Numbered from the stretch's first letter, positions 46,524 to 57,111 are shown. The stretch: 64,000 bases of DNA from Allobosea sp. (GCF_017308075.1 NZ_JAFKFX010000045.1:1-64000); one strand, 5' to 3'. A program made the numbers and translations. Notes: generated by a model not told the origin, from the letters alone.

Positions 46524-46557
46524 CCGTCCGGACCGGGCTTCAAGCGGGTCCGGACGG
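46524..46557 (-). terminator. Hairpin between binding-protein and permease genes
   Basis: Perfect 11-bp arms CCGTCCGGACC and GGTCCGGACGG with a 12-nt loop, 17 bp after the binding-protein stop codon. On the minus strand it is followed by the T-rich CTCTTTTCTTG. A second, longer, imperfect hairpin with arms near GCGGGA/TCCCGC lies at about 46445-46498. Partial termination here would give more binding protein than permease. Confidence 0.65.
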
Positions 46558-46573
46558 GTGTCGATAGTCCGGC

Positions 46574-48175
<1,602 letters not shown>

Positions 48176-48290
48176 TATGCCCTCCCGATGGCCTGAGCCG
48201 CCATCTTGAACAACTGAACCATGGCTGGCGAGTCACCGGTTCTCCGGAGCTTCCCCTGTTTTCGCCTTGGCAGGGAGCCTAGAGGCGTTT

Positions 48291-48311
48291 TCTATGCTTG
48301 TAAATTATAGA
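48291..48311. promoter_or_regulatory. LysR-type box TCTAT-N11-ATAGA
   Basis: TCTAT and ATAGA form an exact T-N11-A type dyad, the classical recognition motif of LysR regulators. It lies in the AT-rich part of the gap between the DppA-like gene and the divergent LysR gene, so the regulator probably controls both itself and the transporter. Confidence 0.7.
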
Positions 48312-48386
48312 TGGCAGTCGACTGTATAACGTCTGCGCATATTCGAATGCGGCATGCGGATTCATGCAGGGGCGAGGGCGGTTGCG

Positions 48387-49328
48387 ATGGAGAAGCCGGT
48401 GGCCGGCAAAGGAGGAGCACGGCAAGCGCCCAGTCTGCGCGAGCTCGAGATCCTGCAGGCGATGATCGCGACCCGGAAGACCGTGGCTGCGGCGCAGATG
48501 CTCGGCATTTCGCAGCCGGCGGTGTCGCGGGCGCTGGCGGCGTTGGAAGCGCATGTCGGACGGCCGCTCTTCATGCGTGAGGGTGGGCGCCTGGTGCCGA
48601 CCGGCGACGCCTTCGCGCTCGAGGCGGAGGCGCAGCCGATCTTCGACGCGCTCGAGCGCCTGGCCGGCTGGCCTTCGCAGACAGCGCCGGCGAGCGTGCT
48701 GCGCATCGCCGCCGCGGCGACGCTGGCGCAGTTCGTGCTGCCGCCGGCGCTGGCGCGCTTCCGGATTCAGGAGCCGGATGTCGTGGCCAATGTCGAGATC
48801 GGCACTAGCTCCTCCGTCATCGCTCAGGTCGCCGATCGCGCTGCCGATATCGGTCTGGTCGACGTTCCCGTGCCGCATATCGGCGTTCGCAGCGAGGTTT
48901 TCCGCGAGGCGGTGGCGCATGTGGTGATGCCGGAGGATCATCCGCTCGCGGCGCGCGCGTTGCTCACACCGCGCGACCTCGCCGAGGAACCGCTGATCGC
49001 GGCGGCGCGGCGCTTCCCGGTCCGCTTCGAGGCCGACAGAGCCTTCGCCGCTGCCGGCATCGCGCCCCGGCTGGTCGCCGAAGGGGCGACCGCGACCTTC
49101 ATGGCGGAACTGGTGCGACAGCGCGTCGGCCTCGCGCTGCTCAACCCGTTTCCGCTGACGCTCGGTGGCATGCAGGGACTGGCGGCCCGGCGCTTTGCGC
49201 CGCGGATCGCCTATCGCACCTCGCTGCTTTTCCCCGCGACCGGCTCGGTCGCCCCGGCGGCGCGGCGCTTCGCCGATCTTCTGCGCGCCTGGCAGCCCGA
49301 GGACGGGCTAACGACGCCGATCCGCTGA
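48387..49328 (+). CDS. LysR family transcriptional regulator
   Basis: A 313-residue regulator. The N-terminal helix-turn-helix reads KTVAAAQMLGISQPAVSRAL followed by ALEAHVGRPLF, and the remainder is the periplasmic-binding-like effector domain. The ATG at 48387 has GAGGG upstream and is preferred over an ATG eleven codons earlier. By position it probably regulates the divergent peptide-type transporter operon. The effector may be the transported compound (inference). Confidence 0.93.
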   Translation: MEKPVAGKGGARQAPSLRELEILQAMIATRKTVAAAQMLGISQPAVSRALAALEAHVGRPLFMREGGRLVPTGDAFALEAEAQPIFDALERLAGWPSQTAPASVLRIAAAATLAQFVLPPALARFRIQEPDVVANVEIGTSSSVIAQVADRAADIGLVDVPVPHIGVRSEVFREAVAHVVMPEDHPLAARALLTPRDLAEEPLIAAARRFPVRFEADRAFAAAGIAPRLVAEGATATFMAELVRQRVGLALLNPFPLTLGGMQGLAARRFAPRIAYRTSLLFPATGSVAPAARRFADLLRAWQPEDGLTTPIR

Positions 49329-49340
49329 GGCCCGGGAGGT

Positions 49341-49577
49341 TCAGAACGCCTTGAAGGTGATGATCGTGTGGGTGTCGGCGATCTCGGGGATCGACTGCAC
49401 CTTCTCGGCGACGAAATGGCCGATATCGACATCGGCGGCGACATGGAACTTGGCCAGGATGTCGTAATTGCCGGCGGTCGAGTAGATCTCCGAGGCGATC
49501 TCGCGGTCGGCGAGTTCGCTCGCGACCTCGTAGGTCTTGCCGAGCCTGCATTTGATCTCGACGAAGAAGGTCTGCAT
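49341..49577 (-). CDS. Stand-alone Lrp/AsnC ligand-binding (RAM) domain protein
   Basis: A 78-residue protein that consists only of the alpha-beta RAM domain: VEIKCRLGKTYEVASELAD, then AGNYDILAKFHV and VQSIPEIADTHTIITFKAF. It lacks the DNA-binding domain of full Lrp/AsnC proteins. Such proteins form oligomers and may bind amino acids or modulate full-length regulators. GGAG precedes the ATG at 49577. It converges with the LysR gene, 12 bp apart. Confidence 0.88.
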   Translation of the reverse strand: MQTFFVEIKCRLGKTYEVASELADREIASEIYSTAGNYDILAKFHVAADVDIGHFVAEKVQSIPEIADTHTIITFKAF

Positions 49578-49636
49578 TGCGCGCTCCGGAACGCTGTGTC
49601 CTGAAGCGCTTCTGGATAGAGGCTTGCGCCGGAAGA

Positions 49637-50461
49637 TCAAGCGCCGGCGAGGGCGGCGATGCGCCGGCACATGGCGCTGTCGGGATCGGGCAGGGCCGCC
49701 AGCACGGTGAAATGATTGGCGCCCTCGATCTCCTCATAGCGCGTCCGGACGCCGCCGAGGCCCCAGACATCGGTGATGCGCCGGCTCTGCTTCAGATATT
49801 CCTCGCTCTCCGCCCCGCCGACCACGGCGTCCATGATCAGCCCTGAAGGGGCCGGCCAGAACAGCGGGCTTTCCAGCTCGGCCGCTTCCATCGTCAGGCC
49901 CAGCGCCTTGTTGATGCTGGTCTCGGTCAGGGGCTTCAGATTGTAGAGGCCGGAAATGCCATAGGCCGCGTGGACCAGATGGTCAGGCAGCTCGGGGTCG
50001 ACATTCTTCCAGTCGGTCGCGAGCAGGCAGGCCGAAAGCTGGCCGCCGGCCGAATGTCCGGCCGCCAGCACGGGCAGGCCGAAGCGCCGCCAGATCGCCG
50101 CTGCGGCCTGCTGCATCTCCCAGACGATATGGCCGATCTCGACCTGCGGGCAGAGGTCGTAGCCGGCCACAGCGACCGGCACGCCGAGCCGGTTCAGGCC
50201 GCGCGCCATATGCGAAAAATAGCTGGGATCGAGCGCCTGCCAGTAGCCGCCATGGATGAACAGCACGATCGCCCGGCTGTTGACCGTCTCCGGCTTGAAC
50301 AGGTCGTAATATTGCCGCGGGCTCTCGCCATAGCCGACGCCGAGCTCCGAGACGGCCTCGCTGCGATAGGCGGCGGCATCGGCCGCCCAGCCGGCGATCA
50401 GCGCGGGATGCTCGGGCACGCGGGCGCGGTTGTTGTATTGCGTCTCGTAGTCCTGGGACAT
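49637..50461 (-). CDS. Alpha/beta hydrolase, kynurenine-formamidase-like
   Basis: A 274-residue esterase-type hydrolase. The oxyanion block HGGYW (70-74) and the nucleophile elbow GHSAGG with Ser137 are those of the HGGxW arylformamidase-like branch; the catalytic histidine is probably in EGANHFTVL near the end. Substrates could be N-formylkynurenine or other small amides or esters. No other tryptophan-degradation gene is nearby, so the pathway is uncertain. It is divergent from the asparaginase gene. Confidence 0.85.
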   Translation of the reverse strand: MSQDYETQYNNRARVPEHPALIAGWAADAAAYRSEAVSELGVGYGESPRQYYDLFKPETVNSRAIVLFIHGGYWQALDPSYFSHMARGLNRLGVPVAVAGYDLCPQVEIGHIVWEMQQAAAAIWRRFGLPVLAAGHSAGGQLSACLLATDWKNVDPELPDHLVHAAYGISGLYNLKPLTETSINKALGLTMEAAELESPLFWPAPSGLIMDAVVGGAESEEYLKQSRRITDVWGLGGVRTRYEEIEGANHFTVLAALPDPDSAMCRRIAALAGA

Positions 50462-50579
50462 GGCGTTCCGGCTGATGGGAGATCCCTGCCTCGGCAGGCG
50501 TCCGCCACTCTGCGTCATGGTCTTTGACAGGTCGAGCGACAAACGCGACAAATCCGCCGCAGTTCCGCCGGAGGCTCTT

Positions 50580-51584
50580 ATGGACAATCCCGTTCTCGCC
50601 GAGGTCACGCGTGGCGGCGTCGTCGAATCGCGCCATCGCGGCGCGGCGATCGTCATGGATGCTGACGGGGCCGTGGTGCTGGCGCTCGGCGATGTCGAGC
50701 GGCCGGTCTTTCCGCGCTCGGCGGTCAAGGCCTTGCAGGCGCTGCCGCTGCTGGAGAGCGGTGCGGCCGAGCGCTACGGCCTGAAGCCGGCCGAGATCGC
50801 CCTCGCCGTTGCCTCGCATTCCGGCGAGGAGGCGCATGCGCAGACGGCGCTCGGCATGCTGCGCAAGGCCGGCCGGGAGGCCGGCTGCCTCGAATGCGGC
50901 GCGCATTGGCCGATGGGCGAGGCCGCTGCGCGCGCCCTCGCCAAAGCGGGCAGGGAGCCGACCGCGCTCAACAACAACTGCTCGGGCAAGCATGCCGGCT
51001 TCGTCTGCCTCTCCTGCGGTCTCGACGAGGACCCGGCCGGCTATGTGAAGCCCGGCCATGCGGTGCAGCAGGCGGTGCGCCGCGCTCTGGAGGAGACGAC
51101 CGGCGCTGCCCACACCAGCGAACTCTCCGGCACCGATGGCTGCTCGATCCCGACCTATGCCGTGCCGCTGAAGGCGCTGGCGCTCGGCTTCGCCCGCTTC
51201 GGCACCGGTCACGGCTTCGGTCCGAAGCGCGCCGAGGCGGCGCGGCGCATCCGCGAGGCGGTTGCCGCCAATCCCTTCATGGTCGCCGGCACCGGCCGCT
51301 TCGACACCCGCTTCATGGAGAAGTTCGGGGCGCGCGCCTTCATCAAGACCGGCGCCGAGGGCGTCTATTGCGGCTCGCTGCCGGAACTGGGCTACGGCAT
51401 CGCGCTGAAATGCGATGATGGCGCCGGCCGGGCCGCGGAGGTCGCCATGGCGGCGCTGATCGAGCGCCTGCTGCCGCTGGACGAGGACGGCAAGGCCGCC
51501 TTCGGCGGTTTCCGCGAAAGCGTGCTGAAGAACTGGAACGGCATCGAGGTCGGCAGGATCCGGGCGGCGGCAAGCCTCGCCTGA
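50580..51584 (+). CDS. L-asparaginase, Rhizobium etli ReAV type
   Basis: A 334-residue asparaginase of the separate family first known from Rhizobium etli (not the E. coli or plant types). It hydrolyses asparagine to aspartate and ammonia. All residues known to matter in ReAV have counterparts shifted by one: S47 and K50 in RSAVK, S79 in ASHSGE, C134 and K137 in NNNCSGKH, and C188 in SGTDGCS. The ATG at 50580 sets this one-residue offset and supports the start. An open frame extends upstream but is not conserved. Confidence 0.92.
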   Translation: MDNPVLAEVTRGGVVESRHRGAAIVMDADGAVVLALGDVERPVFPRSAVKALQALPLLESGAAERYGLKPAEIALAVASHSGEEAHAQTALGMLRKAGREAGCLECGAHWPMGEAAARALAKAGREPTALNNNCSGKHAGFVCLSCGLDEDPAGYVKPGHAVQQAVRRALEETTGAAHTSELSGTDGCSIPTYAVPLKALALGFARFGTGHGFGPKRAEAARRIREAVAANPFMVAGTGRFDTRFMEKFGARAFIKTGAEGVYCGSLPELGYGIALKCDDGAGRAAEVAMAALIERLLPLDEDGKAAFGGFRESVLKNWNGIEVGRIRAAASLA

Positions 51585-51644
51585 GGCGCTTGACGGCCGC
51601 TGATAGCTGCGCGCAGGCTCGGCTGGCCCTGCCGGGTCCGCTCC

Positions 51645-53321
51645 ATGCCGCAAGATCTCGACAAAGCCGACCGTTCCACCGCCGCCAATGGCGCGGGCCT
51701 GCTCGGCCGTGATTTGCTCGCCGGTCTGACGCTGGCGGCGATCACCATTCCCGAGCAGATGGCGACGGCACAGCTCGGAGGCTTCGCGCCGCAACTCGGC
51801 TTCTTCGCCTTCGTCGCGGCGACGCTGGGGTTCGCCGCCTTCGGCGCCAGTCGCGTCCTGACGGCCGGCGCCGATTCGACCATCACGCCGATCTTCGTCA
51901 GCGGCCTCGCGGCGCTCGCCGCGAGCGGCGCCATTCCACCGGGCGCCGCCGCGCTCCTGGCATTGCTCGTCGGTGTCGCCCTGCTAACCGCTGGCGGACT
52001 CCGGCTCGGCTGGATCGCCGACCTGCTTTCGGTGCCGGTTCTGACCGGCTTCCTCGCCGGCATCGCGGTCCACATCGCGGTCTCGCAGTTGCCGGGGCTG
52101 CTAGGCATTCCCGGCGGCGGACATCACATCGCCGGGCAGCTCCAGGCGATCTGGAGCCGGATCGGCGATGCCAGCCCGTTCGCCCTTGCCATCGGCCTGT
52201 TCACCCTGGCGACGATGAATCTGTGCGAGCGCCTGGCGCCGCGCCTGCCCGGCGCGCTGATCGCGCTGGCCGCCGCGACCGCCGCCGTAGTGTTGTTCGG
52301 ACTGGCGGCGCGCGGCGTCGCGGTCCTCGGTGTCCTGCCTTCGGGCTGGCCGGCGCTGGCCTGGCCGCACTTCGACTGGGCCGATTTGCGTGGTCTGGTG
52401 CCGCTCGCTCTTTTGCTCGCGCTGGTCGTGATGATGCAGACGGCGACGGTGAGCCGCTCCTTCCCCGACGGCGAAGGCGCCGAGCCGCGGATCGACCGCG
52501 ATTTCGTCGGCCTCGGCGCGGGCAATCTCCTCTCCGGCCTTGCCGGCGCCTTTCCGGTCAATGCCAGCCCGCCGCGCACGGCTGTGGTCGTCGAAAGCGG
52601 CGGCGTTTCGCAGCGCGCCGCGCTGCTGGCCGCCGCCATCGTGCTGGCGCTGGCGGTTGCCGGCGGCGCGCTGCTGGCGCAGGTGCCGGTCGCGGCCCTC
52701 ACCGGGGTCCTGCTCTTCATCGCCCAGCGCATCTTCCGTCTCCGGCAGATCCGCGCCATCGCCCGCCAATCGCCGGCGGAATTCGCGCTCATCCTGCTCA
52801 CGGCCATTGCGATCATCTGGCTGCCGATCGAGACCGGCGTCGCCATCGGCATCGCGCTCTCGCTGCTGCACGGCGTCTGGATGACCACCCGGAGCCGGCC
52901 GCTGGAGCTCGGGCGGCTGCCCGGGACGACAATCTGGTGGCCGCCCGGTGACGGCTGTGTGACGCAGAATGAGGAAGGCGTACTGGTCGCGGCCTTCCAG
53001 GCGCCGTTGCTCTTCGCCAATGCCGAGAGCTTCAGGCACGGCATGATGGCGTTGATCGCGCAGCGACGGCCGGCGCTCTTGGTGCTCGAGGCCGGCGGGA
53101 TCGCGGCGGTCGACTATACCGCGGCACAGGCGCTGCTCTCCCTGATACGGGAGTGCCGGGAAGGCGGAACCGCCGTCGCCATTGCGCGGGTCGAGTCGGT
53201 GCGCGCGCTCGAGGCGTTGCGCCGCTTCGGCGTCATCGCCGAAATCGGGGAGGACCACCTGTTCCATAGCGTCGAGGAGGCGCTTCGGACCCTCGACCAG
53301 CACAGCGGCGGGAGGAGCTGA
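51645..53321 (+). CDS. SulP family anion transporter with STAS domain
   Basis: A 558-residue protein. About 11-14 membrane segments fill residues 20-410. The early block LLAGLTLAAITIPEQMATAQLGG, cited here as AAITIPEQMA, corresponds to the SulP signature. A cytoplasmic STAS domain follows (about 440-550; LVLEAGGIAAVDYTAAQAL). The family moves sulfate, bicarbonate or other anions. Its stop codon overlaps the start of the ParB-like gene by one base, so the two are probably coupled. Confidence 0.92.
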   Translation: MPQDLDKADRSTAANGAGLLGRDLLAGLTLAAITIPEQMATAQLGGFAPQLGFFAFVAATLGFAAFGASRVLTAGADSTITPIFVSGLAALAASGAIPPGAAALLALLVGVALLTAGGLRLGWIADLLSVPVLTGFLAGIAVHIAVSQLPGLLGIPGGGHHIAGQLQAIWSRIGDASPFALAIGLFTLATMNLCERLAPRLPGALIALAAATAAVVLFGLAARGVAVLGVLPSGWPALAWPHFDWADLRGLVPLALLLALVVMMQTATVSRSFPDGEGAEPRIDRDFVGLGAGNLLSGLAGAFPVNASPPRTAVVVESGGVSQRAALLAAAIVLALAVAGGALLAQVPVAALTGVLLFIAQRIFRLRQIRAIARQSPAEFALILLTAIAIIWLPIETGVAIGIALSLLHGVWMTTRSRPLELGRLPGTTIWWPPGDGCVTQNEEGVLVAAFQAPLLFANAESFRHGMMALIAQRRPALLVLEAGGIAAVDYTAAQALLSLIRECREGGTAVAIARVESVRALEALRRFGVIAEIGEDHLFHSVEEALRTLDQHSGGRS

Positions 53322-53938
53322 TGAAGTTCGAGATCGAGCCGCAACTGATCGCGACGGCGATCACGGATCTGCGCCCGACCCAGATCACCGTCGGCATGCG
53401 TGAGGTCGAGGCCAAGCGCCTGCGCTGGCGCGAGGAGAGCGTGGACAGGGACGCGCTGTATCTGGGCGGGCACGCGGTTCCCGTCGTCCTGGGTCCGAAG
53501 AGGCGGCCCTATCTGGTCGACCACCATCACCTGGTGCTCGCCCTGCATCTCGAAGGTGAGCACCGTGTCCTGACGACGCAGCTCGCTGATCTGAGCCGGC
53601 TCGACAGGCAGGCCTTCTGGACCTTCCTCGACAATCGCGGCTGGATGCACCCCTTCGATGCCGACGGGCGGCGACGCGGCTACGGCCATATTCCGCGCAG
53701 CATTTCCGATCTGGTCGACGATCCCTATCGCTCGCTAGCCGGGGCGCTGCGGCTCGCCGGCGGCTATGCCAAGACCGAGATGCCGTTCGCTGAATTTCTC
53801 TGGGCCGATCACCTGCGCCGGCGGATCAAGCGTGCGACCGTGGAGGGCGCATTCGGGAAGGCGCTGAAGCGGGCGCTGGTCGAAGCCAGGAAGAGCGATG
53901 CCGAGCACCTGCCCGGCCGGTGCAGAGCAGAGGCCTAG
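53321..53938 (+). CDS. ParB-like nuclease domain protein (ParBc_2 type)
   Basis: A 205-residue protein. ITDLRPTQITVGMREVEAK at the start and VVLGPKRRPYLVDHHHLVLAL are typical of the ParBc_2 family, a ParB-related fold not linked to chromosome segregation. Its biochemical role is not established. It shares one base with the SulP stop codon and so is likely made with that transporter. It ends 9 bp before the convergent Tat-exported protein gene. Confidence 0.85.
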   Translation: MKFEIEPQLIATAITDLRPTQITVGMREVEAKRLRWREESVDRDALYLGGHAVPVVLGPKRRPYLVDHHHLVLALHLEGEHRVLTTQLADLSRLDRQAFWTFLDNRGWMHPFDADGRRRGYGHIPRSISDLVDDPYRSLAGALRLAGGYAKTEMPFAEFLWADHLRRRIKRATVEGAFGKALKRALVEARKSDAEHLPGRCRAEA

Positions 53939-53947
53939 CCAAACGCC

Positions 53948-55327
53948 TCAGCCCACCGCGTTGCTCTCCACCCTGACGCCGGCGGCGCGCCGGTCTTCGG
54001 CCTTGGTCAGGTCGCCGGTGACGGCCTTGCCGTACTCGGTGCCGACGACGGCGCCGAGCTTCGCCTCGCTGATCACATTGTTGGCGATCAGGGCGTTTCG
54101 CTCCTTCGGCACCAGCGAGACCGAGATGCCGATCCCGGTCTTGCGCACCATGTTGCCGGTGGCGACGAGATTGCGCATCCCCCAGGACCAGCCGAGCGAG
54201 ATGCCGACCTCGCTGGCGTTCTCGATGACGTTGCCGGTGACGCTGGCCTCGGCCTCGACATGCACGCCCATGCCGCCGATCAGCTCCTTGCCCTTCGGCG
54301 CCAGGCCCTTCTGGGCATTGCGGACGATGTTGTTGGCGAAGACGGACAGGCGCCCGCCATGGTCGAGATTGGTGATGTTGGCGCCCTGGGCGCAGTCCTC
54401 GACGAGGTTGCCCGCGATGATCGCGCCCTCGAAGGCGAATTCCGAGTAGAGCCCGACCTCGCCGCAGCGCCTGCCCTGATTGCCGAGCATCTGCACGCCG
54501 GAACCGGAATTGTTGCGGATGAAGGTCAGCGCGCAATCGCGCAGCGTATTGCCTTCGATGATCACGCCGCCGGCCCGGAACAGGCTGATGCCGTTGCCGT
54601 TCGGGCCGTCGCCGCCGGCATCGTTGCGGATGCGGTTGACCCGGTTGCCGCGGATGAGGCTCTGCTCGTCGCCGGCCTGGCTGCGCCAGAGCTGGATGCC
54701 GTTATTGCCGCAATCCTCGACCGTGTTCGCCTCGATCGAGAGCCCGCGCGAATCCAGCGAGAACAGGGCGGAATCGCGCATGCTGCGGAAGCGGCTGCGC
54801 GCGATGCGGCCGCCCGTCCGGTTCAGCGTCAGGCCGACCGAGCCGGCATTGGCGAACTCGCAATCGGCGAGGCCGAGATCGGGCACTTCGTCCACCGCCA
54901 TCAGCCCGTTGAGCTGGCCGATGCGGATGTCGAGCCCGTCGAGGAGGATGCCGGAAACAGCCGCCCGTTTGATCCGGCGCGCGACGAGCAGCGGGGCGGC
55001 CTGCGCCGCGATGAACTGGGTGGCGCCGGGCACGCCGACAAGCCGCGCCCCTTCCGGCAGCACGACATTGGCGATGCGGTAGCGGCCGGGCGCGACGAGC
55101 AGCGGCGCATCGCGCTTGACCGCTTCGACGAGGGCATTCTGCAGGATGCGAGACTGATCGTCGGTCGAGCCCGGGCGCAGCCCGTATTGCGAGGCCTCGA
55201 TGCCGAGCGCGCCGAGCGGCGTGGCGGAGGCGGCGCGTGGCGCCGATTGCGCCAAAGCGGGAGCGGCCGCGCCAGCGACTGTGCCAAACAGGGCCGCCTG
55301 CAGCAGATTTCGGCGCGAAACCGTCAT
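53948..55327 (-). CDS. Tat-exported right-handed beta-helix repeat protein
   Basis: A 459-residue protein with a clear twin-arginine signal (VSRRNLLQAA, then a hydrophobic stretch to about residue 27). The mature part has repeated beta-helix turns such as GNRVNRI, EGNTLRD and ANNIVRNA, the parallel beta-helix fold of pectate-lyase-like and carbohydrate-modifying proteins. It matches a family of twin-arginine-exported repeat proteins of unknown function in alphaproteobacteria. GGAGGG precedes the ATG at 55327. No catalytic residues are evident. Confidence 0.87.
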   Translation of the reverse strand: MTVSRRNLLQAALFGTVAGAAAPALAQSAPRAASATPLGALGIEASQYGLRPGSTDDQSRILQNALVEAVKRDAPLLVAPGRYRIANVVLPEGARLVGVPGATQFIAAQAAPLLVARRIKRAAVSGILLDGLDIRIGQLNGLMAVDEVPDLGLADCEFANAGSVGLTLNRTGGRIARSRFRSMRDSALFSLDSRGLSIEANTVEDCGNNGIQLWRSQAGDEQSLIRGNRVNRIRNDAGGDGPNGNGISLFRAGGVIIEGNTLRDCALTFIRNNSGSGVQMLGNQGRRCGEVGLYSEFAFEGAIIAGNLVEDCAQGANITNLDHGGRLSVFANNIVRNAQKGLAPKGKELIGGMGVHVEAEASVTGNVIENASEVGISLGWSWGMRNLVATGNMVRKTGIGISVSLVPKERNALIANNVISEAKLGAVVGTEYGKAVTGDLTKAEDRRAAGVRVESNAVG

Positions 55328-55370
55328 GAGACCCTCCATCGGCGCGGAGGGGTTCAAGCTGCGTGCCGCG

Positions 55371-56030
55371 TCAGCGGCTGCGCTGCCGGGCGTTCCGCTT
55401 GCCGGAGCCGGCGAGCGTGCGGCCGAGCTCCGCCAGCGCCGCGGCGAGCTGCGCAGGCCCCGGTCGGAACCGGGCGATCCGGTTCGCCGGTCTCGTCCCG
55501 GCACTGGGCCGCAGCCAGGGGACATGGATGAAGATCACCGGCACGCCGGCGTCGCGGCCGCTGAGGGCGGCGGCGTAACAGGCGTCGCAGAGATAGCGCC
55601 CTGCGGTAGGCGAGAGCCTGGTCCTGATACCGGCCCGGCGCAGTGTTTCGAGTGCCGCGCCTGTGCTGGCTGAGCTGCGCAGCGGCATGCCGCGCGCAGG
55701 GGCGGGCGCTGCCATTGGCGTCGCGCCGCGGGCATCGGCGTGCAGCCGGCTCGAGCGGCCGCGCGCGAACAGCTCGACCCGAACGAAGCGGGCGCGGGCG
55801 GCGAGGCCGAGCATCAGCACCGCGCGCGGACGGGTCTCGTCGAGATGCCGGCGCAGTGCCGGAAGGCCGCCCGAATAGCTGGTTTCCAGAACCAGCGCTC
55901 TTGCGTCCATGCCGGCCCGGGCCAGCCGGCCCGCGACAGCCCGGGCGAGTGCTGCGGTCGGGTTGACCCGGACATGGGGAAAAGGGCCGAAGCCGGTGAC
56001 GAGCAGATCGACGCCCGTCGCCGCGGTCAC
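55371..56030 (-). CDS. pcp: Pyroglutamyl-peptidase-like cysteine peptidase
   Basis: A 219-residue protein of peptidase family C15. The start carries [15 protein letters not shown]; the triad is visible as E86 (RVELFARG), C148 (GRYLCDACY) and H169 (FIHVPW). These enzymes remove N-terminal pyroglutamate from peptides. The GTG start at 56030 overlaps the meaB stop by 4 bp (GTGA). The middle is somewhat diverged and rich in Ala/Arg, so substrate range may differ from classical Pcp. Confidence 0.85.
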   Translation of the reverse strand: MTAATGVDLLVTGFGPFPHVRVNPTAALARAVAGRLARAGMDARALVLETSYSGGLPALRRHLDETRPRAVLMLGLAARARFVRVELFARGRSSRLHADARGATPMAAPAPARGMPLRSSASTGAALETLRRAGIRTRLSPTAGRYLCDACYAAALSGRDAGVPVIFIHVPWLRPSAGTRPANRIARFRPGPAQLAAALAELGRTLAGSGKRNARQRSR

Positions 56031-57001
56031 AGGCCGAGCGCCCGGGCGATTTCGGCGGCGGCCAGCGTCGGCGGCATCTCGCCGCTCGCCACTGCGGCCT
56101 CGAGCTTCGGCGTGCGCGCCTTCAGCGCCGGATCGTGCCGCAGTCTGGCCTGGAGCCGGTCCTGGACCATCGCCCACATCCATTTCACATCCTGCTGGCG
56201 CCGCTTCTCGGCGATCAGGCCCTTGGCTGCCAGGCGGTCGCGGTGCTCCTCGATCTTCGCCCAGAGCTTCTCGAGCCCGTCTCCGGTCAGCCCGGAGATG
56301 GTCACGACAGGTGTCGACCAGAGCGCCGAGGCCGGTGCGAGGATGTGCAGCGCCGCCTTGTACTGGGCCGCTGCGGCCCGCGCCGCGGTGGCACCGTCGC
56401 CGTCGGCCTTGTTGACCGCGATCATGTCGGCGAGCTCGATGATGCCCTTCTTGATACCCTGCAATTCGTCGCCGGCATTGGGCAGCATCAGCACCAGGAA
56501 GAAGTCGGTGAGGTCGGCGACCGCGGTTTCCGACTGGCCGACGCCGACGGTCTCGACCAGGATCACATCGAAGCCGGCGGCCTCGCAGAGCAGCATGGTC
56601 TCGCGCGTCTTCGCGGCGACGCCGCCGAGCGTTCCGGACGAGGGCGAGGGCCGGATATAGGCGTCGGGGTCGACCGCGAGCCGGGCCATCCGCGTCTTGT
56701 CGCCGAGAATCGAGCCGCCGGTGCGGGTCGATGACGGGTCGACCGCCAGCACGGCGACCTTGTGGCCGAGCCCGGTCAGATAGGAGCCGAGCGCGTCGAT
56801 CGTCGTCGACTTGCCGACGCCCGGTACGCCGGTGATGCCGACGCGGATCGCCTTGCCGGCATGCGGCAAGAGCCTTTGCAGCAGGGCTTGCGCCAATTCG
56901 CGATGGTCGGCCCGGCGGCTTTCGGCCAGCGTGATGGCTCGCGCCAGCGCTGCCCGATCACCCGCCAGAATCGCATTGCCGAGCGCGTTCAGGTCGATCA
57001 T
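56027..57001 (-). CDS. meaB: MeaB-type GTPase, methylmalonyl-CoA mutase chaperone
   Basis: A 324-residue G3E GTPase. Walker A is GVPGVGKST (58-66), the switch region [19 protein letters not shown] is that of MeaB/ArgK, and NKADGDG recognises guanine. MeaB loads and protects the B12 cofactor of methylmalonyl-CoA mutase. No mutase gene is in the window. It is divergent from the first esterase gene and overlaps the pcp-like gene downstream. Confidence 0.94.
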   Translation of the reverse strand: MIDLNALGNAILAGDRAALARAITLAESRRADHRELAQALLQRLLPHAGKAIRVGITGVPGVGKSTTIDALGSYLTGLGHKVAVLAVDPSSTRTGGSILGDKTRMARLAVDPDAYIRPSPSSGTLGGVAAKTRETMLLCEAAGFDVILVETVGVGQSETAVADLTDFFLVLMLPNAGDELQGIKKGIIELADMIAVNKADGDGATAARAAAAQYKAALHILAPASALWSTPVVTISGLTGDGLEKLWAKIEEHRDRLAAKGLIAEKRRQQDVKWMWAMVQDRLQARLRHDPALKARTPKLEAAVASGEMPPTLAAAEIARALGL

Positions 57002-57111
57002 GCCCTGCTGGTAGCAAGTGCATGGCCGCGGAGGAAGAGCGCGATTGTAAGGGGCCTGTGTCCTGGCGGCACTTGATCCGCGGGCACCGCGGTGGGACGA
57101 ATCGCCGGTTG

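Noticed and set aside
49983-51794. 603-codon minus-strand frame across the asparaginase gene
   Set aside because: It reads antisense through the asparaginase and frame-shifted through the hydrolase gene; both of those have conserved catalytic motifs.
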